Below are positions 9,082 through 17,451 of a stretch of 64,000 nucleotides of DNA, piece after piece. The first letter of the stretch is position 1, and each line of letters opens with the position of its first letter. This DNA is from Pararhizobium sp. (GTDB lineage: Bacteria; Pseudomonadota; Alphaproteobacteria; Rhizobiales; Rhizobiaceae), in NCBI GenBank assembly GCA_017794825.1, contig CP051237.1:2356001-2420000 (forward strand), in the 5' to 3' direction. The position numbers were made by a program, and so were the translations under genes. The notes under the pieces were generated by a model. It was not told the DNA's origin. It was given only the letters and a program-made list of their open reading frames with translations, and made no database searches.

Positions 9082-10518
9082 ATGCATAAATCGCTTCGAT
9101 GCGGCAAGTTAGCCAAATGTCACATCGGCCAGCGCCTCAGGCCGATTCTGTTTGCGTGTTTGACGTTTCTTTTTATCGACTGCGCAGCAGCCTTGGCCCA
9201 TACATCCGAACAGGCTTTCGTGCTGCTGCTGCCCACGCAGATCTACATGATGTCAGGAGTGGCGGCCGTGGCGCTGACGGTCGTCGTTCTCGCATTTCTG
9301 CCGGCTGACGCAATCCGCAGAAGTTTTCGCAACACCGGCGTCGCCGTTCCGCGAAGCCGCAAGCTTGCGGCTGTAACGAGCCTGCTTAGTTTTCTGGTTC
9401 TCGTGCTTCTGGTCTTCATCGGACTGACCGGGCCGCGCGATCCTTTTTCCAATGCACTCGTCCTGGTCGTCTGGACGCTGTGGTGGATGGTGTTCCTCAC
9501 ACTGCAGGGACTGTTCGGCGATCTGTGGCGTTTCATCAATCCGTGGGCCGGTCTCGGTCAGATCGTGGCGGGAGAAACCGGATTTCTGCGCCTGCCGCAG
9601 CCGGTGGGAAAATGGCCGGCCATTTTAGGCTTTTTCCTGTTTTCCTCTTTCATGCTCGCCGACATCGCTCCTGACGACCCCGCGCGCCTCGCCTTCGCCG
9701 TCGCCGCCTACTCTCTCTATACACTCGTCGGTATGATGCTTTTCGGAACCGGGACCTGGCTCTCCCGGGGGGAATGCTTCACCGTGTTGCTGCGTTCTTT
9801 CGCCATGCTTTCCGCACTTCGGGCGAAGGAGGGACGTTTGCAACTCGGCCTGCCTGGCTGGCAGATAGTCACCGATCGCAATCCGGGCGTAACCACCGGC
9901 ATATTCGCCCTGCTAATCCTCGCGGTCGGCAGTTTCGACGGTCTCAACGAAACCTTCTGGTGGCTCGCGAGGCTCGGTATTAATCCACTGGAGTTTCCCG
10001 GCCGCTCGGCGGTCATCGGCGCTAACATAGCCGGTCTCGCAGCTTCCATGGTCCTCGTTCCGGCGGTGTTCGCAGTCGTGATCGCCATCGGCGAAAGAAT
10101 GGCGCGCTCGACGGTCCCGTTTGCGCTCGCCTTTTCACGCTTTGCGCTCGCCGTCCTGCCGATCACGCTCGGCTACCACATCGCCCACTACCTGACGGCC
10201 TTTCTCGTCAACGGACAATATGCGCTGGCGGCGGCCTCTGACCCCTTCGCTGACGGATCCGACTATCTCGGGCTCGGGACATTCTATGTGACGACCGGCT
10301 TTTTCAACACGCTGTCGAGCGTGCACACGATCTGGGTGACGCAGGCAAGCGCGGTCGTGATCGGCCATATACTGGCGATCTACGTTTCGCACGCCGTCGC
10401 GCTCGATCTTTACAAGGATCACCGCAAGGCGATGTTGAGCCAGATTCCCTCGGCGCTGTTCATGATCGCCTACACGACCTTCGGGCTCTGGCTGCTTGCA
10501 TCGCCAAGGGGCGTATAG
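9082..10518 (+). CDS. Polytopic membrane protein of unknown function (possible FedB-like partner)
   Basis: A 478-residue inner-membrane protein. After ATG 9082 there is a signal-like segment (RPILFACLTFLFIDCAAALA) followed by HTSEQAFVLLLPT and roughly ten hydrophobic helices to the C-terminus, including the histidine-containing ITLGYHIAHYLTAF. An upstream TTG would extend it into the divergent gene, so I prefer the ATG, although no strong ribosome site is visible. It stands 38 bases from the PCuAC-like gene on the other strand. The pairing suggests a membrane metalloenzyme or assembly factor. I cannot assign a function; fenitrothion-hydrolase-type naming of relatives is weak guidance. Confidence 0.55.
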   Translation: MHKSLRCGKLAKCHIGQRLRPILFACLTFLFIDCAAALAHTSEQAFVLLLPTQIYMMSGVAAVALTVVVLAFLPADAIRRSFRNTGVAVPRSRKLAAVTSLLSFLVLVLLVFIGLTGPRDPFSNALVLVVWTLWWMVFLTLQGLFGDLWRFINPWAGLGQIVAGETGFLRLPQPVGKWPAILGFFLFSSFMLADIAPDDPARLAFAVAAYSLYTLVGMMLFGTGTWLSRGECFTVLLRSFAMLSALRAKEGRLQLGLPGWQIVTDRNPGVTTGIFALLILAVGSFDGLNETFWWLARLGINPLEFPGRSAVIGANIAGLAASMVLVPAVFAVVIAIGERMARSTVPFALAFSRFALAVLPITLGYHIAHYLTAFLVNGQYALAAASDPFADGSDYLGLGTFYVTTGFFNTLSSVHTIWVTQASAVVIGHILAIYVSHAVALDLYKDHRKAMLSQIPSALFMIAYTTFGLWLLASPRGV

Positions 10519-10670
10519 GTCTTCTCCGGAAGAAGTCATGGTTTCCTTAAGGGTGATACTTGCTTTAAAATCCGATTGACGGAGTCCGCCGGGCGGCCTT
10601 GTATCAATCACGACCGGCCAGCCGGATTGCCCGCCGTCCAGCGGATGCGCCAAAATCCACTGGACAAATT

Positions 10671-10688
10671 GTTTGTGTGCATACAAAC
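10671..10688. promoter_or_regulatory. Palindromic operator C, upstream of the second Liv-type transporter
   Basis: GTTTGTGTG / CATACAAAC form an 18-bp inverted repeat with 8 of 9 pairs matching. The outer TTTGT...ACAAA half-sites match those of operators A, B and D, but the spacer here is 6 bases rather than 2. It lies 53 bases upstream of the binding-protein ATG at 10742. Membership of the same regulon is plausible but less certain because of the spacing. Confidence 0.55.
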
Positions 10689-10741
10689 TCTCTTCACAGC
10701 CAAGGCGACGGGCTGGCCATAGCAAAAAAAGGGGAACCGAA

Positions 10742-12046
10742 ATGGCACACCTTCCGAAAAAGCCTTTACTCGATACACGCCGCGGCGTGCTGCAGAAAAT
10801 GGCCGTGGGCGCTGGCGCGCTTGCCGGCGCCAGCGCCATGCCGGGTCTGATGCGTTACGCACAGGCCCAGAGCTCCGAGCCGATCAAGATCGGCTTTCAA
10901 TGCCACAAGACCGGCATCGGCGCCGCCTATGGCCGCTGGTACGAACGGACATCCGACGCCGCCGTCGCGCGCATCAACGCAATGGGCGGCATCAACGGAC
11001 GTCCGGTCGAACTCGTCATCGAGGATGACGGCACCGACCCTAAACGCGGCGCCGAAGTGCTTGAGAAATTTGCAAAGCAAGCGAATTGCGACGTCGCCTT
11101 CGGCACGCTGTTCAGCCATGTCGTCATTGGCTCGGCGCCGACGGCGGGTGAACTGAAACTGCCGTATTTCGTGGTGTCTGAAGGCTATCACGTGGCCAGC
11201 GGCATGCTGAACCGCTACACGCTGCAGCCCGGCATCACCGACGTAAAGAGCCAGGTGATCGCCATGGCGCCCTTTGTCGCCGACAATCTCGGCAAGAAGG
11301 TCACCATGATCTACCCGGACTTCGCTTTTGGTCACGACCATCGCGACTATTTCTCCGCCGCCATCAAGGAACAGGGCGGCGAGGTCATCGAGTTCATCGC
11401 GATTCCGCCTACCGAAACGTCCTTCACCAAATACTTCCCGAAGATTCCGCGCGAAACCGAGGTCATCTATCATGTCATGGTTGGACCGGCCGTGCTGACC
11501 TTCGTCAAGGAGATGGGCGAATTCTTCGGCTCCAGCAAACCGGAAATCTTCGGCTTCATCGACAGCCTGGAAGCCGTCGACATCAACAGCCCCGGGCTGG
11601 AGTTCCTGGAAGGCACCTATTTCTGGGAAGGCAATCCGCGCTACGCCCAGACCGACCAGACGGCCTTCGACAAGAACTACCGCGAGGCCGTCGGCGTCAA
11701 CGACCAGGGTTCATCGATCACCGATTCGAGCGATGTCTCCACCTACGCCCACATGTTCGGGTGCTGGGAAACCCTCAACGTCATCAAGAAGGGTATGGAA
11801 GCCGCCGACTACAAGGGACCGGACGATCGCCCTGCCCTGATCGAGGCCGTGGAAGCCATGACCGACATGCCTGCGTCTGACGACCATCCGCAGGGGACGA
11901 AGGAATTCAACGGAAAGACTCACCAGGCGTTCGGTCACCAGTATATTTCGCAGGTCAAGGACAAGAAGCTGAACGTCGTTCACACGACCCCGATCGAAGC
12001 CGGATACTACCCGGACGAGGTCGACTACACGACACAGCCATTCTGA
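10742..12046 (+). CDS. Substrate-binding protein of Liv-type ABC transporter, Tat-type signal
   Basis: A 434-residue periplasmic binding protein of the amide/branched-chain amino acid family. The N-terminus carries a twin-arginine-like signal (DTRRGVLQKMAVGAGALAGA), unusual because most Liv-type binding proteins use Sec. The mature domain starts IKIGFQCHKTGIGAAYG and keeps the family segment INAMGGINGRPVELVIEDD. Ribosome site AGGGGAA precedes ATG 10742. It is the first gene of a complete transporter operon reaching 15385, separated from the permeases by a strong hairpin. The palindrome upstream links it to the nicotinate-like regulon, so its ligand may be nicotinate, nicotinamide or a related ring compound; this is inference. 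Confidence 0.88.
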   Translation: MAHLPKKPLLDTRRGVLQKMAVGAGALAGASAMPGLMRYAQAQSSEPIKIGFQCHKTGIGAAYGRWYERTSDAAVARINAMGGINGRPVELVIEDDGTDPKRGAEVLEKFAKQANCDVAFGTLFSHVVIGSAPTAGELKLPYFVVSEGYHVASGMLNRYTLQPGITDVKSQVIAMAPFVADNLGKKVTMIYPDFAFGHDHRDYFSAAIKEQGGEVIEFIAIPPTETSFTKYFPKIPRETEVIYHVMVGPAVLTFVKEMGEFFGSSKPEIFGFIDSLEAVDINSPGLEFLEGTYFWEGNPRYAQTDQTAFDKNYREAVGVNDQGSSITDSSDVSTYAHMFGCWETLNVIKKGMEAADYKGPDDRPALIEAVEAMTDMPASDDHPQGTKEFNGKTHQAFGHQYISQVKDKKLNVVHTTPIEAGYYPDEVDYTTQPF

Positions 12047-12053
12047 TCATGAC

Positions 12054-12081
12054 GGCCCGGACCGCCATCGCGGTCCGGGCC
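12054..12081 (+). terminator. Strong intergenic stem-loop after the binding-protein gene
   Basis: GGCCCGGACCGC and GCGGTCCGGGCC form a perfect 12-bp stem around the tetraloop CATC, beginning 8 bases after the binding-protein stop. No U-run follows (CATTTCATAA), so it is more likely a partial attenuator or 3'-end stabiliser. Such elements let the binding protein be made in excess over the membrane and ATPase subunits downstream. Confidence 0.7.
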
Positions 12082-12112
12082 ATTTCATAACTGCATATTC
12101 AACAGACCGTAT

Positions 12113-13039
12113 ATGGATTTCGGGCCCTATCTCCTTCTCGCAAGTCTGGAAGGCGCCGTCATGGCCGCCGTTCTGGCGCTGACAGCCGTTGGACTCAGTG
12201 TCGTGTTCGGCGTCATGCGTGTGGTCAACGTCGCCCATGGCGAGTTCTTCATGCTCGGCGCCGTGCTTGCTTGGTGGGTCGCCTCCTGGGCGGTCGGCCA
12301 TCCGGCGATCGGCTTCGTGCTGGCGCTGATCCTGGCGCCAATCCTTGTCGGCCTGATCGCTTCGGCCGCCGACATGGTCGTGCTGAAACGGGTCGAGTAT
12401 GACCCCGAGCGCACCATCGTCGCAACAATCGGTCTTCTGTACATCATCCAGCAGGTCACGCTGATGACCTTCGGGCCGGAGGCCCGCCCGGTGCAGCCGC
12501 CCTTCAATCAGCGGCTGTCGCTGCCCTGGTTCGAATTCGGCGAGAACGGCTTCGAGCTCGTCTGGCCCTGGGGGCTCGGCACCACATCCTACAAGCTGTT
12601 CGTCATCGCCGCCGCGATCGTCATCCTGCTTGGCGTATGGGCGCTGATGTCGAGAACGAAGCTCGGGCTTTACATGCGCGCCACCCAGCTCGATCGGCAG
12701 ATGGCGCAGGCCTTCGGCATCAATGTCGAACGCGTTTATGTCTCCGTCTTCGGATTCGGCGCCGGACTGGCCGCCCTCGGCGCAGTGCTGATCGTGCCGA
12801 TTCAGCAGGCGCACTATCTGATGGGCGGCGACCCGCTGCTTCTCTCGTTTATCGTCGTTATTATCGGCGGTCTCGGATCGCTGTTCGGAACCGTGGTCGC
12901 GGCCGTGCTGATCGGCATGAGCGACGGCGTCATCTCGATGTTCTTCTCTCCGACGCTGGCCAAGATCCTGTCGACGCTGCTTGTCGCCTTCATTCTAATT
13001 TTCCGCCCGCAGGGCCTGTTCGGCAAGCGCGCGGCATGA
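12113..13039 (+). CDS. livH: ABC transporter permease, LivH type
   Basis: A 308-residue polytopic inner-membrane permease starting MDFGPYLLLASLEGAVMAAV, with the LivH-family segment VVFGVMRVVNVAHGEFFMLGA and C-terminal IVVIIGGLGSLFGTVVAAVLIG. Eight or so hydrophobic helices are evident. It pairs with the LivM-type permease, with which it overlaps by 4 bases (ATGA at 13036). The leader before the ATG is poor in Shine-Dalgarno sequence and follows the 12-bp hairpin. Family assignment is firm; substrate is inferred only from the regulon. Confidence 0.92.
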   Translation: MDFGPYLLLASLEGAVMAAVLALTAVGLSVVFGVMRVVNVAHGEFFMLGAVLAWWVASWAVGHPAIGFVLALILAPILVGLIASAADMVVLKRVEYDPERTIVATIGLLYIIQQVTLMTFGPEARPVQPPFNQRLSLPWFEFGENGFELVWPWGLGTTSYKLFVIAAAIVILLGVWALMSRTKLGLYMRATQLDRQMAQAFGINVERVYVSVFGFGAGLAALGAVLIVPIQQAHYLMGGDPLLLSFIVVIIGGLGSLFGTVVAAVLIGMSDGVISMFFSPTLAKILSTLLVAFILIFRPQGLFGKRAA

Positions 13040-13980
13040 GACCCGAAGCAAAATCGCTCGCCCTGCATCTGGGCCTGCTGGCGTTGCTGGTGATCGCCCA
13101 GTTTGTCGTCTCGCCGTTCCATCACGGCAACCTGTCGCGGATCATGGTGCTCGCCGTCTTTGCAATCGGCTACAACGTGCTGTTCGGCTATGTGGGGCTC
13201 CTGAGTCTCGGCCATGCGCTGTTCTTCTCTGCCGGCATGTACGGCATGGGGCTCGCCATGCAGCATCTGGGAGTATCGGCCCTTGCCGCGATCGCCGTCG
13301 GCGTCTTTTCCGCCTTCGTCCTGTCGGCAGTGGTCGGCGCGGTGGCGCTGAGGACAACCGGCGTCGCGTTCATGATCGTCACGCTGATGCTGGCGCAGGC
13401 CGGTTACTTGGCGATCCTCTATTTCGGCGCCTATACGCGCGGCGACGAAGGTTTCGTCATCCAGCCGGAATTCAGGACGATCGCCGGTCTCGACCTCACC
13501 GATCCCACCGTCCGCTATTTCGCCGCCTTCTTCGTGCTGGCCGCATGCCTGCTCCTGACGCTCAGGCTCGTCCATTCGTCGTTTGGCCGCGTGCTCGTCG
13601 CAATCCGCGAAAACGAGGAACGGGCGCGCATGCTGGGTTACGACGTCTTCCGCCACAAGCTGATCGCCGTTATCATCTCGGGCACGCTTTCCGGCGCGGC
13701 CGGCGCCGTTTACGGCCTGCTCTTCGGTTATGTCGGCGCGACCTTCGCGACCGTGCAATATTCGATCCTGCCGTTGCTTTGGGTGCTTCTCGGCGGTGCC
13801 GGCACCGTGATCGGACCGTTCATCGGCACGCTGTTCATGTTCTACCTGATCGACTTCTCGAGCGGCTTGACCAGCGCCTACATGGTGGTCGCCGGCGTGG
13901 TGCTCGTGCTCTTGACCTTGTTCGCGCCGCAGGGACTTGCTGGCGAAGTGAAACGGAGGCTCCTGCCATGGCTTCCGTGA
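13036..13980 (+). CDS. livM: ABC transporter permease, LivM type
   Basis: A 314-residue second permease (MRPEAKSLALHLGLLALLVI...). It carries LivM-family signatures: IGYNVLFGYVGLLSLGHALFF, the EAA-like loop VAIRENEERARMLGYDVFRHK, and the closing GLLFGYVGATFATVQYSILP. Translation starts within the stop of livH and ends 13 bases inside the following ATPase gene, so all membrane and ATPase genes are coupled. The open frame extends further upstream over livH, but that part is a shadow in another frame. It acts in the inner membrane as heterodimer partner of LivH. Confidence 0.92.
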   Translation: MRPEAKSLALHLGLLALLVIAQFVVSPFHHGNLSRIMVLAVFAIGYNVLFGYVGLLSLGHALFFSAGMYGMGLAMQHLGVSALAAIAVGVFSAFVLSAVVGAVALRTTGVAFMIVTLMLAQAGYLAILYFGAYTRGDEGFVIQPEFRTIAGLDLTDPTVRYFAAFFVLAACLLLTLRLVHSSFGRVLVAIRENEERARMLGYDVFRHKLIAVIISGTLSGAAGAVYGLLFGYVGATFATVQYSILPLLWVLLGGAGTVIGPFIGTLFMFYLIDFSSGLTSAYMVVAGVVLVLLTLFAPQGLAGEVKRRLLPWLP

Positions 13981-14690
13981 CCCTGCTTTCGACAAAGGGC
14001 CTGTCGCGGTCCTTCGGCGGCATCCGCGCCGTGGAAAACGTGGATTTCGAATTGCCGGAGGGGCAGATCCGGGCGCTGATCGGGCCGAACGGCGCCGGCA
14101 AATCCACGTTCGTCGGCCTTCTGTGCGGGCGTATTGCGGCGTCATCCGGAAGCGTGCGCTTCATGGACCGGGACATCAGCCACCTGCCGGCGCACCGGCG
14201 GATCGCGCTCGGCATGGCCTATACGTTCCAGATCACCTCGGTCTTCGCCCGCCTCAGCCTCTACGAGAACGTCGCCCTTGCCGCCCGCCGCAGCATCGGC
14301 AGCGACCGGGCGAGCGTCGACCGCGAAGTGGCGAGCGCGCTCGAACGCGTCGGCCTGACGGAACGCACCGACCAGCCGGCCGAGGATCTGAGCTACGGCC
14401 ACCAGCGGCTACTGGAAATCGCCATGGGCATCGCCCAGCATCCGAAACTGCTGATCCTCGACGAACCGACGCAGGGCCTCGCCGACAGCGAGATCCGCCA
14501 GTTCAATGCGCTGGTGCGCGAACTCAACGCGGAGGCGACGATCCTGCTGATCGAGCACAACATGGATGTGGTGATGGAAATCGCCGACGCCATTACAGTG
14601 CTGAACTTTGGCGAGGTGCTGGCTGAGGGCCCGCCGGAGGAGATCCGGCAGAACAGGGCCGTGCAGGCGGCCTATCTGGGGACGGGCTGA
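13968..14690 (+). CDS. livG: ABC transporter ATPase, LivG type
   Basis: A 240-residue ATPase starting MASVTLLSTKGLSRSFGGI at ATG 13968, which overlaps the end of livM and is preceded by GGAGGCTCCTGCC. Walker A is GPNGAGKSTFVGLL (about residues 36-49), the signature region is DLSYGHQRLLEIAMGIA and Walker B is LLILDEPTQGLAD; LLIEHNMDVVMEI is the H-loop. The stop TGA shares its A with the ATG of the next ATPase. It energises the LivHM permease at the cytoplasmic face. The longer open frame beginning in livM is not used. Confidence 0.92.
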   Translation: MASVTLLSTKGLSRSFGGIRAVENVDFELPEGQIRALIGPNGAGKSTFVGLLCGRIAASSGSVRFMDRDISHLPAHRRIALGMAYTFQITSVFARLSLYENVALAARRSIGSDRASVDREVASALERVGLTERTDQPAEDLSYGHQRLLEIAMGIAQHPKLLILDEPTQGLADSEIRQFNALVRELNAEATILLIEHNMDVVMEIADAITVLNFGEVLAEGPPEEIRQNRAVQAAYLGTG

Positions 14691-15385
14691 TGCTGGAACT
14701 CAAAGGCGTCAACGCCGGCTATGGAGCCGCCCGGATCCTGCGCGACGTATCCTTTTTCGCCGAAGCCGGCGAGATCGTCTGCCTGCTCGGCCGCAACGGC
14801 GCCGGCAAGACGACGACCATGCAGGCGATCATGGGTCTGCTGCCGCTGTCCGATGGCTCCGTCGTGCTCGACGGCGAGGACATAAGCCGGTTGCCCGCGC
14901 ACGAGGTCCCGAAGCGCGGCGTCGGCTATATTCCGCAGGGACGACGGCTGTTTTCCGAACTCACGGTCGCGGAGAATATCGAGATCGGGCTGCTGACCCG
15001 CGGGTCCTCAAAAAAGACTCGGGAAGCGGTTCTGGAGCTGTTTCCCCGCTTGCGCGAGCGGCTTGCGCAAAGGGCCGAAACGCTTTCAGGCGGCGAACAG
15101 CAGATGCTTGCGACCGCGCGCGCGCTCTGCCTCGAACCGAAGGTGCTGTTGCTCGACGAACCCACCGAAGGCCTGCAGCCTTCCATGATCGAACTGATCC
15201 GCAATGTGGTCGTGCAAAAGAAGAAGGACGGCGTGGCGATCGTCCTCGTCGAACAGCGCGTGGATGCGGTGATCGAGATCGCTGACCGTGTCGTCTTCAT
15301 CGAAAATGGCCGTATTCAGGATACGGTCGATGCGAAGGCGCTTGCCGACGACCATTCGCTGCTGACACGTTACGTGGGTGTCTAG
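14690..15385 (+). CDS. livF: ABC transporter ATPase, LivF type
   Basis: A 231-residue ATPase (MLELKGVNAGYGAARILRDV) with Walker A GRNGAGKTTTMQAI, signature LSGGEQQMLATARAL and Walker B VLLLDEPTEGLQ. It begins on the last base of livG (TGATG), completing a five-gene transporter operon of binding protein, two permeases and two ATPases. Its TAG stop is part of a CTAG shared with the stop of the convergent nicotinamidase gene. The neighbourhood suggests uptake for the nicotinamide/nicotinate-type pathway, but sequence alone does not define substrate. Confidence 0.92.
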   Translation: MLELKGVNAGYGAARILRDVSFFAEAGEIVCLLGRNGAGKTTTMQAIMGLLPLSDGSVVLDGEDISRLPAHEVPKRGVGYIPQGRRLFSELTVAENIEIGLLTRGSSKKTREAVLELFPRLRERLAQRAETLSGGEQQMLATARALCLEPKVLLLDEPTEGLQPSMIELIRNVVVQKKKDGVAIVLVEQRVDAVIEIADRVVFIENGRIQDTVDAKALADDHSLLTRYVGV

Positions 15386-16008
15386 AGTTCGTCGCTCGTG
15401 ACGAATTTGACGCCCTTTTCCTTCATGTCCGCCATCGCCGCCTCCAGCGAGCCGTCCAGATCGATATGGCGACAGGCGTCCGTGACGAGGACGACGGAGA
15501 AGCCTTCCTTGATCGCGTCGATCGCCGAATAGTAGACGCAGAAATCGGTGGCGAGCCCCGTGACGTAGACCGTCTCTATTGACCTGTCCTTCAGGTAGCC
15601 GCTCAGGCCCGTGCGCGTCGTCCGGTCGTTCTCGAAAAATGCTGAATAGCTGTCGATCTCCGGACGCATGCCTTTTCGGATGACGAGGTCAGCCCTGTCG
15701 GTGTCGAGATCCTCGTGGAACGCCGCGCCTTCGCTGCCCTGGACGCAATGGCGCGGCCACATCACCTGGTCGCCATAATGGACTTGTGTCACACTGAACG
15801 GTTCGGCGCCCTGATTGTCGGCAAATGACATGTGGTCGGCCGGGTGCCAGTCCTGCGTCAGTACGCAGAGCGGAAATCGATCCTGGATCCCGTTGATCAC
15901 CGCTGCGACCGCGTGTCCTTCTTCGACCGCCAGGGCACCGCCGGGACAGAAGTCCTTCTGGACGTCGATGATCAACAGCGCGGATGTGTCGTCTATCATG
16001 CGGGTCAT
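15382..16008 (-). CDS. pncA: Nicotinamidase (isochorismatase superfamily)
   Basis: A 208-residue enzyme hydrolysing nicotinamide to nicotinate and ammonia in the cytoplasm. The catalytic triad of PncA is visible: Asp15 in LLIIDVQKDFCPGGALAV, Lys112 in VIRKGMRP and Cys157 in TGLATDFCVYY. Metal ligands Asp53, His55 and His59 lie in TQDWHPADHMSF, and WPRHCVQGSEGA is the PncA-specific stretch. Length is typical. It lies 14 bases downstream of the MarR gene in the same direction and converges with livF. This placement suggests that nicotinamide is fed into the nicotinate pathway encoded across the divergent promoter, rather than serving NAD salvage only. Confidence 0.9.
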   Translation of the reverse strand: MTRMIDDTSALLIIDVQKDFCPGGALAVEEGHAVAAVINGIQDRFPLCVLTQDWHPADHMSFADNQGAEPFSVTQVHYGDQVMWPRHCVQGSEGAAFHEDLDTDRADLVIRKGMRPEIDSYSAFFENDRTTRTGLSGYLKDRSIETVYVTGLATDFCVYYSAIDAIKEGFSVVLVTDACRHIDLDGSLEAAMADMKEKGVKFVTSDEL

Positions 16009-16022
16009 AGCTCCCTTGCCTG

Positions 16023-16460
16023 TCAGAGCAGTTTTGACAGAAGCTGAAGAAACATCAACCGCTCCTTTTCGCTGAGCGGAGCGAGTGTCTCTTCGGTAAT
16101 CATGTGGGCCGGCTCGATGCAGCTGGCGAACAGTTCCTCGCCCTCTGCGGTCGCCTGCACGAATAGCCGCCGCTGGTCGTTGGCGTCCTTGACCGTGGCG
16201 ACAAGTCCACGTTTGCGAAGCCGGTCGATCACGCCCTTGATCGTCGCCGCATCCATGGCGGTGCGGCGGCCAAGCTCGTTCTGCGAGGCGGCTCCCAGTT
16301 CACACAGCTTGGCGAGCGCGGCGAATTGCGTCGGCGTGAGTTCGGGAATGCGGGAGGCGAAGATGCCCAGATGGCGTTGGCTTGCTCGCCGAAGGATGAA
16401 TCCTACCTGTTCATCCAGAATATAATCCTGCTGGACGGAATTTTGTTGTGTGTCGCTCAT
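16023..16460 (-). CDS. MarR-family transcriptional regulator, NicR/BpsR-like
   Basis: A 145-residue winged-helix regulator starting MSDTQQNSV at ATG 16460, with GGGGCG just upstream; an upstream ATG is possible but adds an atypical tail. The segments LDEQVGFILRRASQRHLGIF, LTPTQFAALAKLCELG and AMDAATIKGVIDRLRKRGL match what I recall of NicR/BpsR, MarR repressors that respond to 6-hydroxynicotinate. It is transcribed with pncA and divergently from the molybdenum hydroxylase operon, with a palindrome between. It is the natural candidate to bind that palindrome and its copies at hyuA, the transporter and the reductase. Ligand and direct binding are inferred. Confidence 0.85.
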   Translation of the reverse strand: MSDTQQNSVQQDYILDEQVGFILRRASQRHLGIFASRIPELTPTQFAALAKLCELGAASQNELGRRTAMDAATIKGVIDRLRKRGLVATVKDANDQRRLFVQATAEGEELFASCIEPAHMITEETLAPLSEKERLMFLQLLSKLL

Positions 16461-16534
16461 ATCGCCCCGTTCGCATTTGTCTGTATTCGCCGAGCGTGTC
16501 CGCTCCATATTGACACTATAAGGCAGTGGGCGCA

Positions 16535-16560
16535 AAATCTATTTGTATACTAATGAATTT
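16535..16560. promoter_or_regulatory. Palindromic operator B, in the marR/Mo-hydroxylase divergent promoter
   Basis: AAATCTATTT - GTATAC - TAATGAATTT: the core is a perfect palindrome and 7 of 10 arm pairs match. The right arm is almost identical to that of operator A. It ends 21 bases before ATG 16582 of the FAD subunit and lies 75 bases upstream of the MarR start. That placement suits autoregulation plus repression of the catabolic operon. Confidence 0.7.
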
Positions 16561-16581
16561 TATCGCAGCCGATCGGAGAAA

Positions 16582-17451
16582 ATGGCTTTGGACTACTACC
16601 GGCCGGACACAACCGAAGACGCCCTTTCCTGGCTCGCTTCCCGCGATGGTCAGGCGCGAACGATTGCGGCCGGATGCACCGATCTTCTCGCAGCGACACC
16701 GAATTCCGGACTTTCCGGTCCCGTACTCGATCTTACCGGGATAAATGAACTGCGCGGCGTTTCGGAACTGCCTGACGCCTGGCGCATCGGCGCCACCACG
16801 ACCTGGACGGATATTATCCGTCATCCGCTGCCGCCCGCATTCGACGCATTGAAACTGGCCGCCCGGGAAGTCGGGTCCGTCCAGATCCAGAACGCGGCGA
16901 CAGTCGCCGGAAACCTCTGCAACGCCTCGCCGGCGGCCGATGGCGCGCCGTGCCTTCTCGGCCTCGACGCCTCGGTGGAGCTTTCTTCCATCGCGAGCGT
17001 CCGGACCCTGCCCCTCTCCGAATTCATCGAAGGTCCGCGACGAACCGCGCTCCGCCCGGACGAAATTGTCAGCGCCATCGTCGTCCCGAAGACGGCGACG
17101 CGCGGCGTCTCGACCTTTCTCAAGCTCGGCGCCCGCAAATATCTGGTGATCTCGATCGCCATGGTCTCGGCGCGGCTCGTCATCGAATCCGGCGCGGTCG
17201 CCGATGCGGCGATCGCTGTCGGCGCGTGCAGCCCTGTGGCGCGGCGTCTCGACGCCCTGGAATCCAGACTGAAAGGACGGCCGGCCGATGCGACCCTGGC
17301 GTCGCTCGCAACTGATGCGCTGGTCGCCGAAGCCCTGTCGCCAATCGACGACGTACGGGCCGACGCCGCCTATCGCAGCGGTTCGGCGGCCGAACTGGTG
17401 CGACGGGCGATCGCCGCTATCGCCACGCCGGAAACGGAGATCGCCGCATGA
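16582..17451 (+). CDS. Molybdenum hydroxylase FAD-binding subunit (xanthine dehydrogenase family)
   Basis: A 289-residue FAD subunit of the CO dehydrogenase/xanthine dehydrogenase family. The two FAD-pyrophosphate motifs are visible, AAGCTDLLAA (about residues 29-38) and TVAGNLCNASPAAD (about 108-121), followed by the C-terminal CO_deh_flav_C domain. ATG 16582 follows GGAGAAA; an in-frame upstream start would read through operator B. Its stop overlaps the start of the fused iron-sulfur/Mo subunit (ATGA). It would pass electrons from the Mo/FeS subunit to an acceptor. With nicotinamidase and a 6-hydroxynicotinate-reductase-like protein nearby, nicotinate hydroxylation is the likely reaction. 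Confidence 0.88.
   Translation: MALDYYRPDTTEDALSWLASRDGQARTIAAGCTDLLAATPNSGLSGPVLDLTGINELRGVSELPDAWRIGATTTWTDIIRHPLPPAFDALKLAAREVGSVQIQNAATVAGNLCNASPAADGAPCLLGLDASVELSSIASVRTLPLSEFIEGPRRTALRPDEIVSAIVVPKTATRGVSTFLKLGARKYLVISIAMVSARLVIESGAVADAAIAVGACSPVARRLDALESRLKGRPADATLASLATDALVAEALSPIDDVRADAAYRSGSAAELVRRAIAAIATPETEIAA

Noticed and set aside
12054..12081. Full rho-independent terminator of the second transporter operon
   Set aside because: The stem is strong, but no U-run follows and the permease genes continue at once in the same direction.
12814..14145. A 443-codon minus-strand frame across livM and livG
   Set aside because: It overlaps two coupled ABC genes with recognisable motifs and has an unstructured charged translation.
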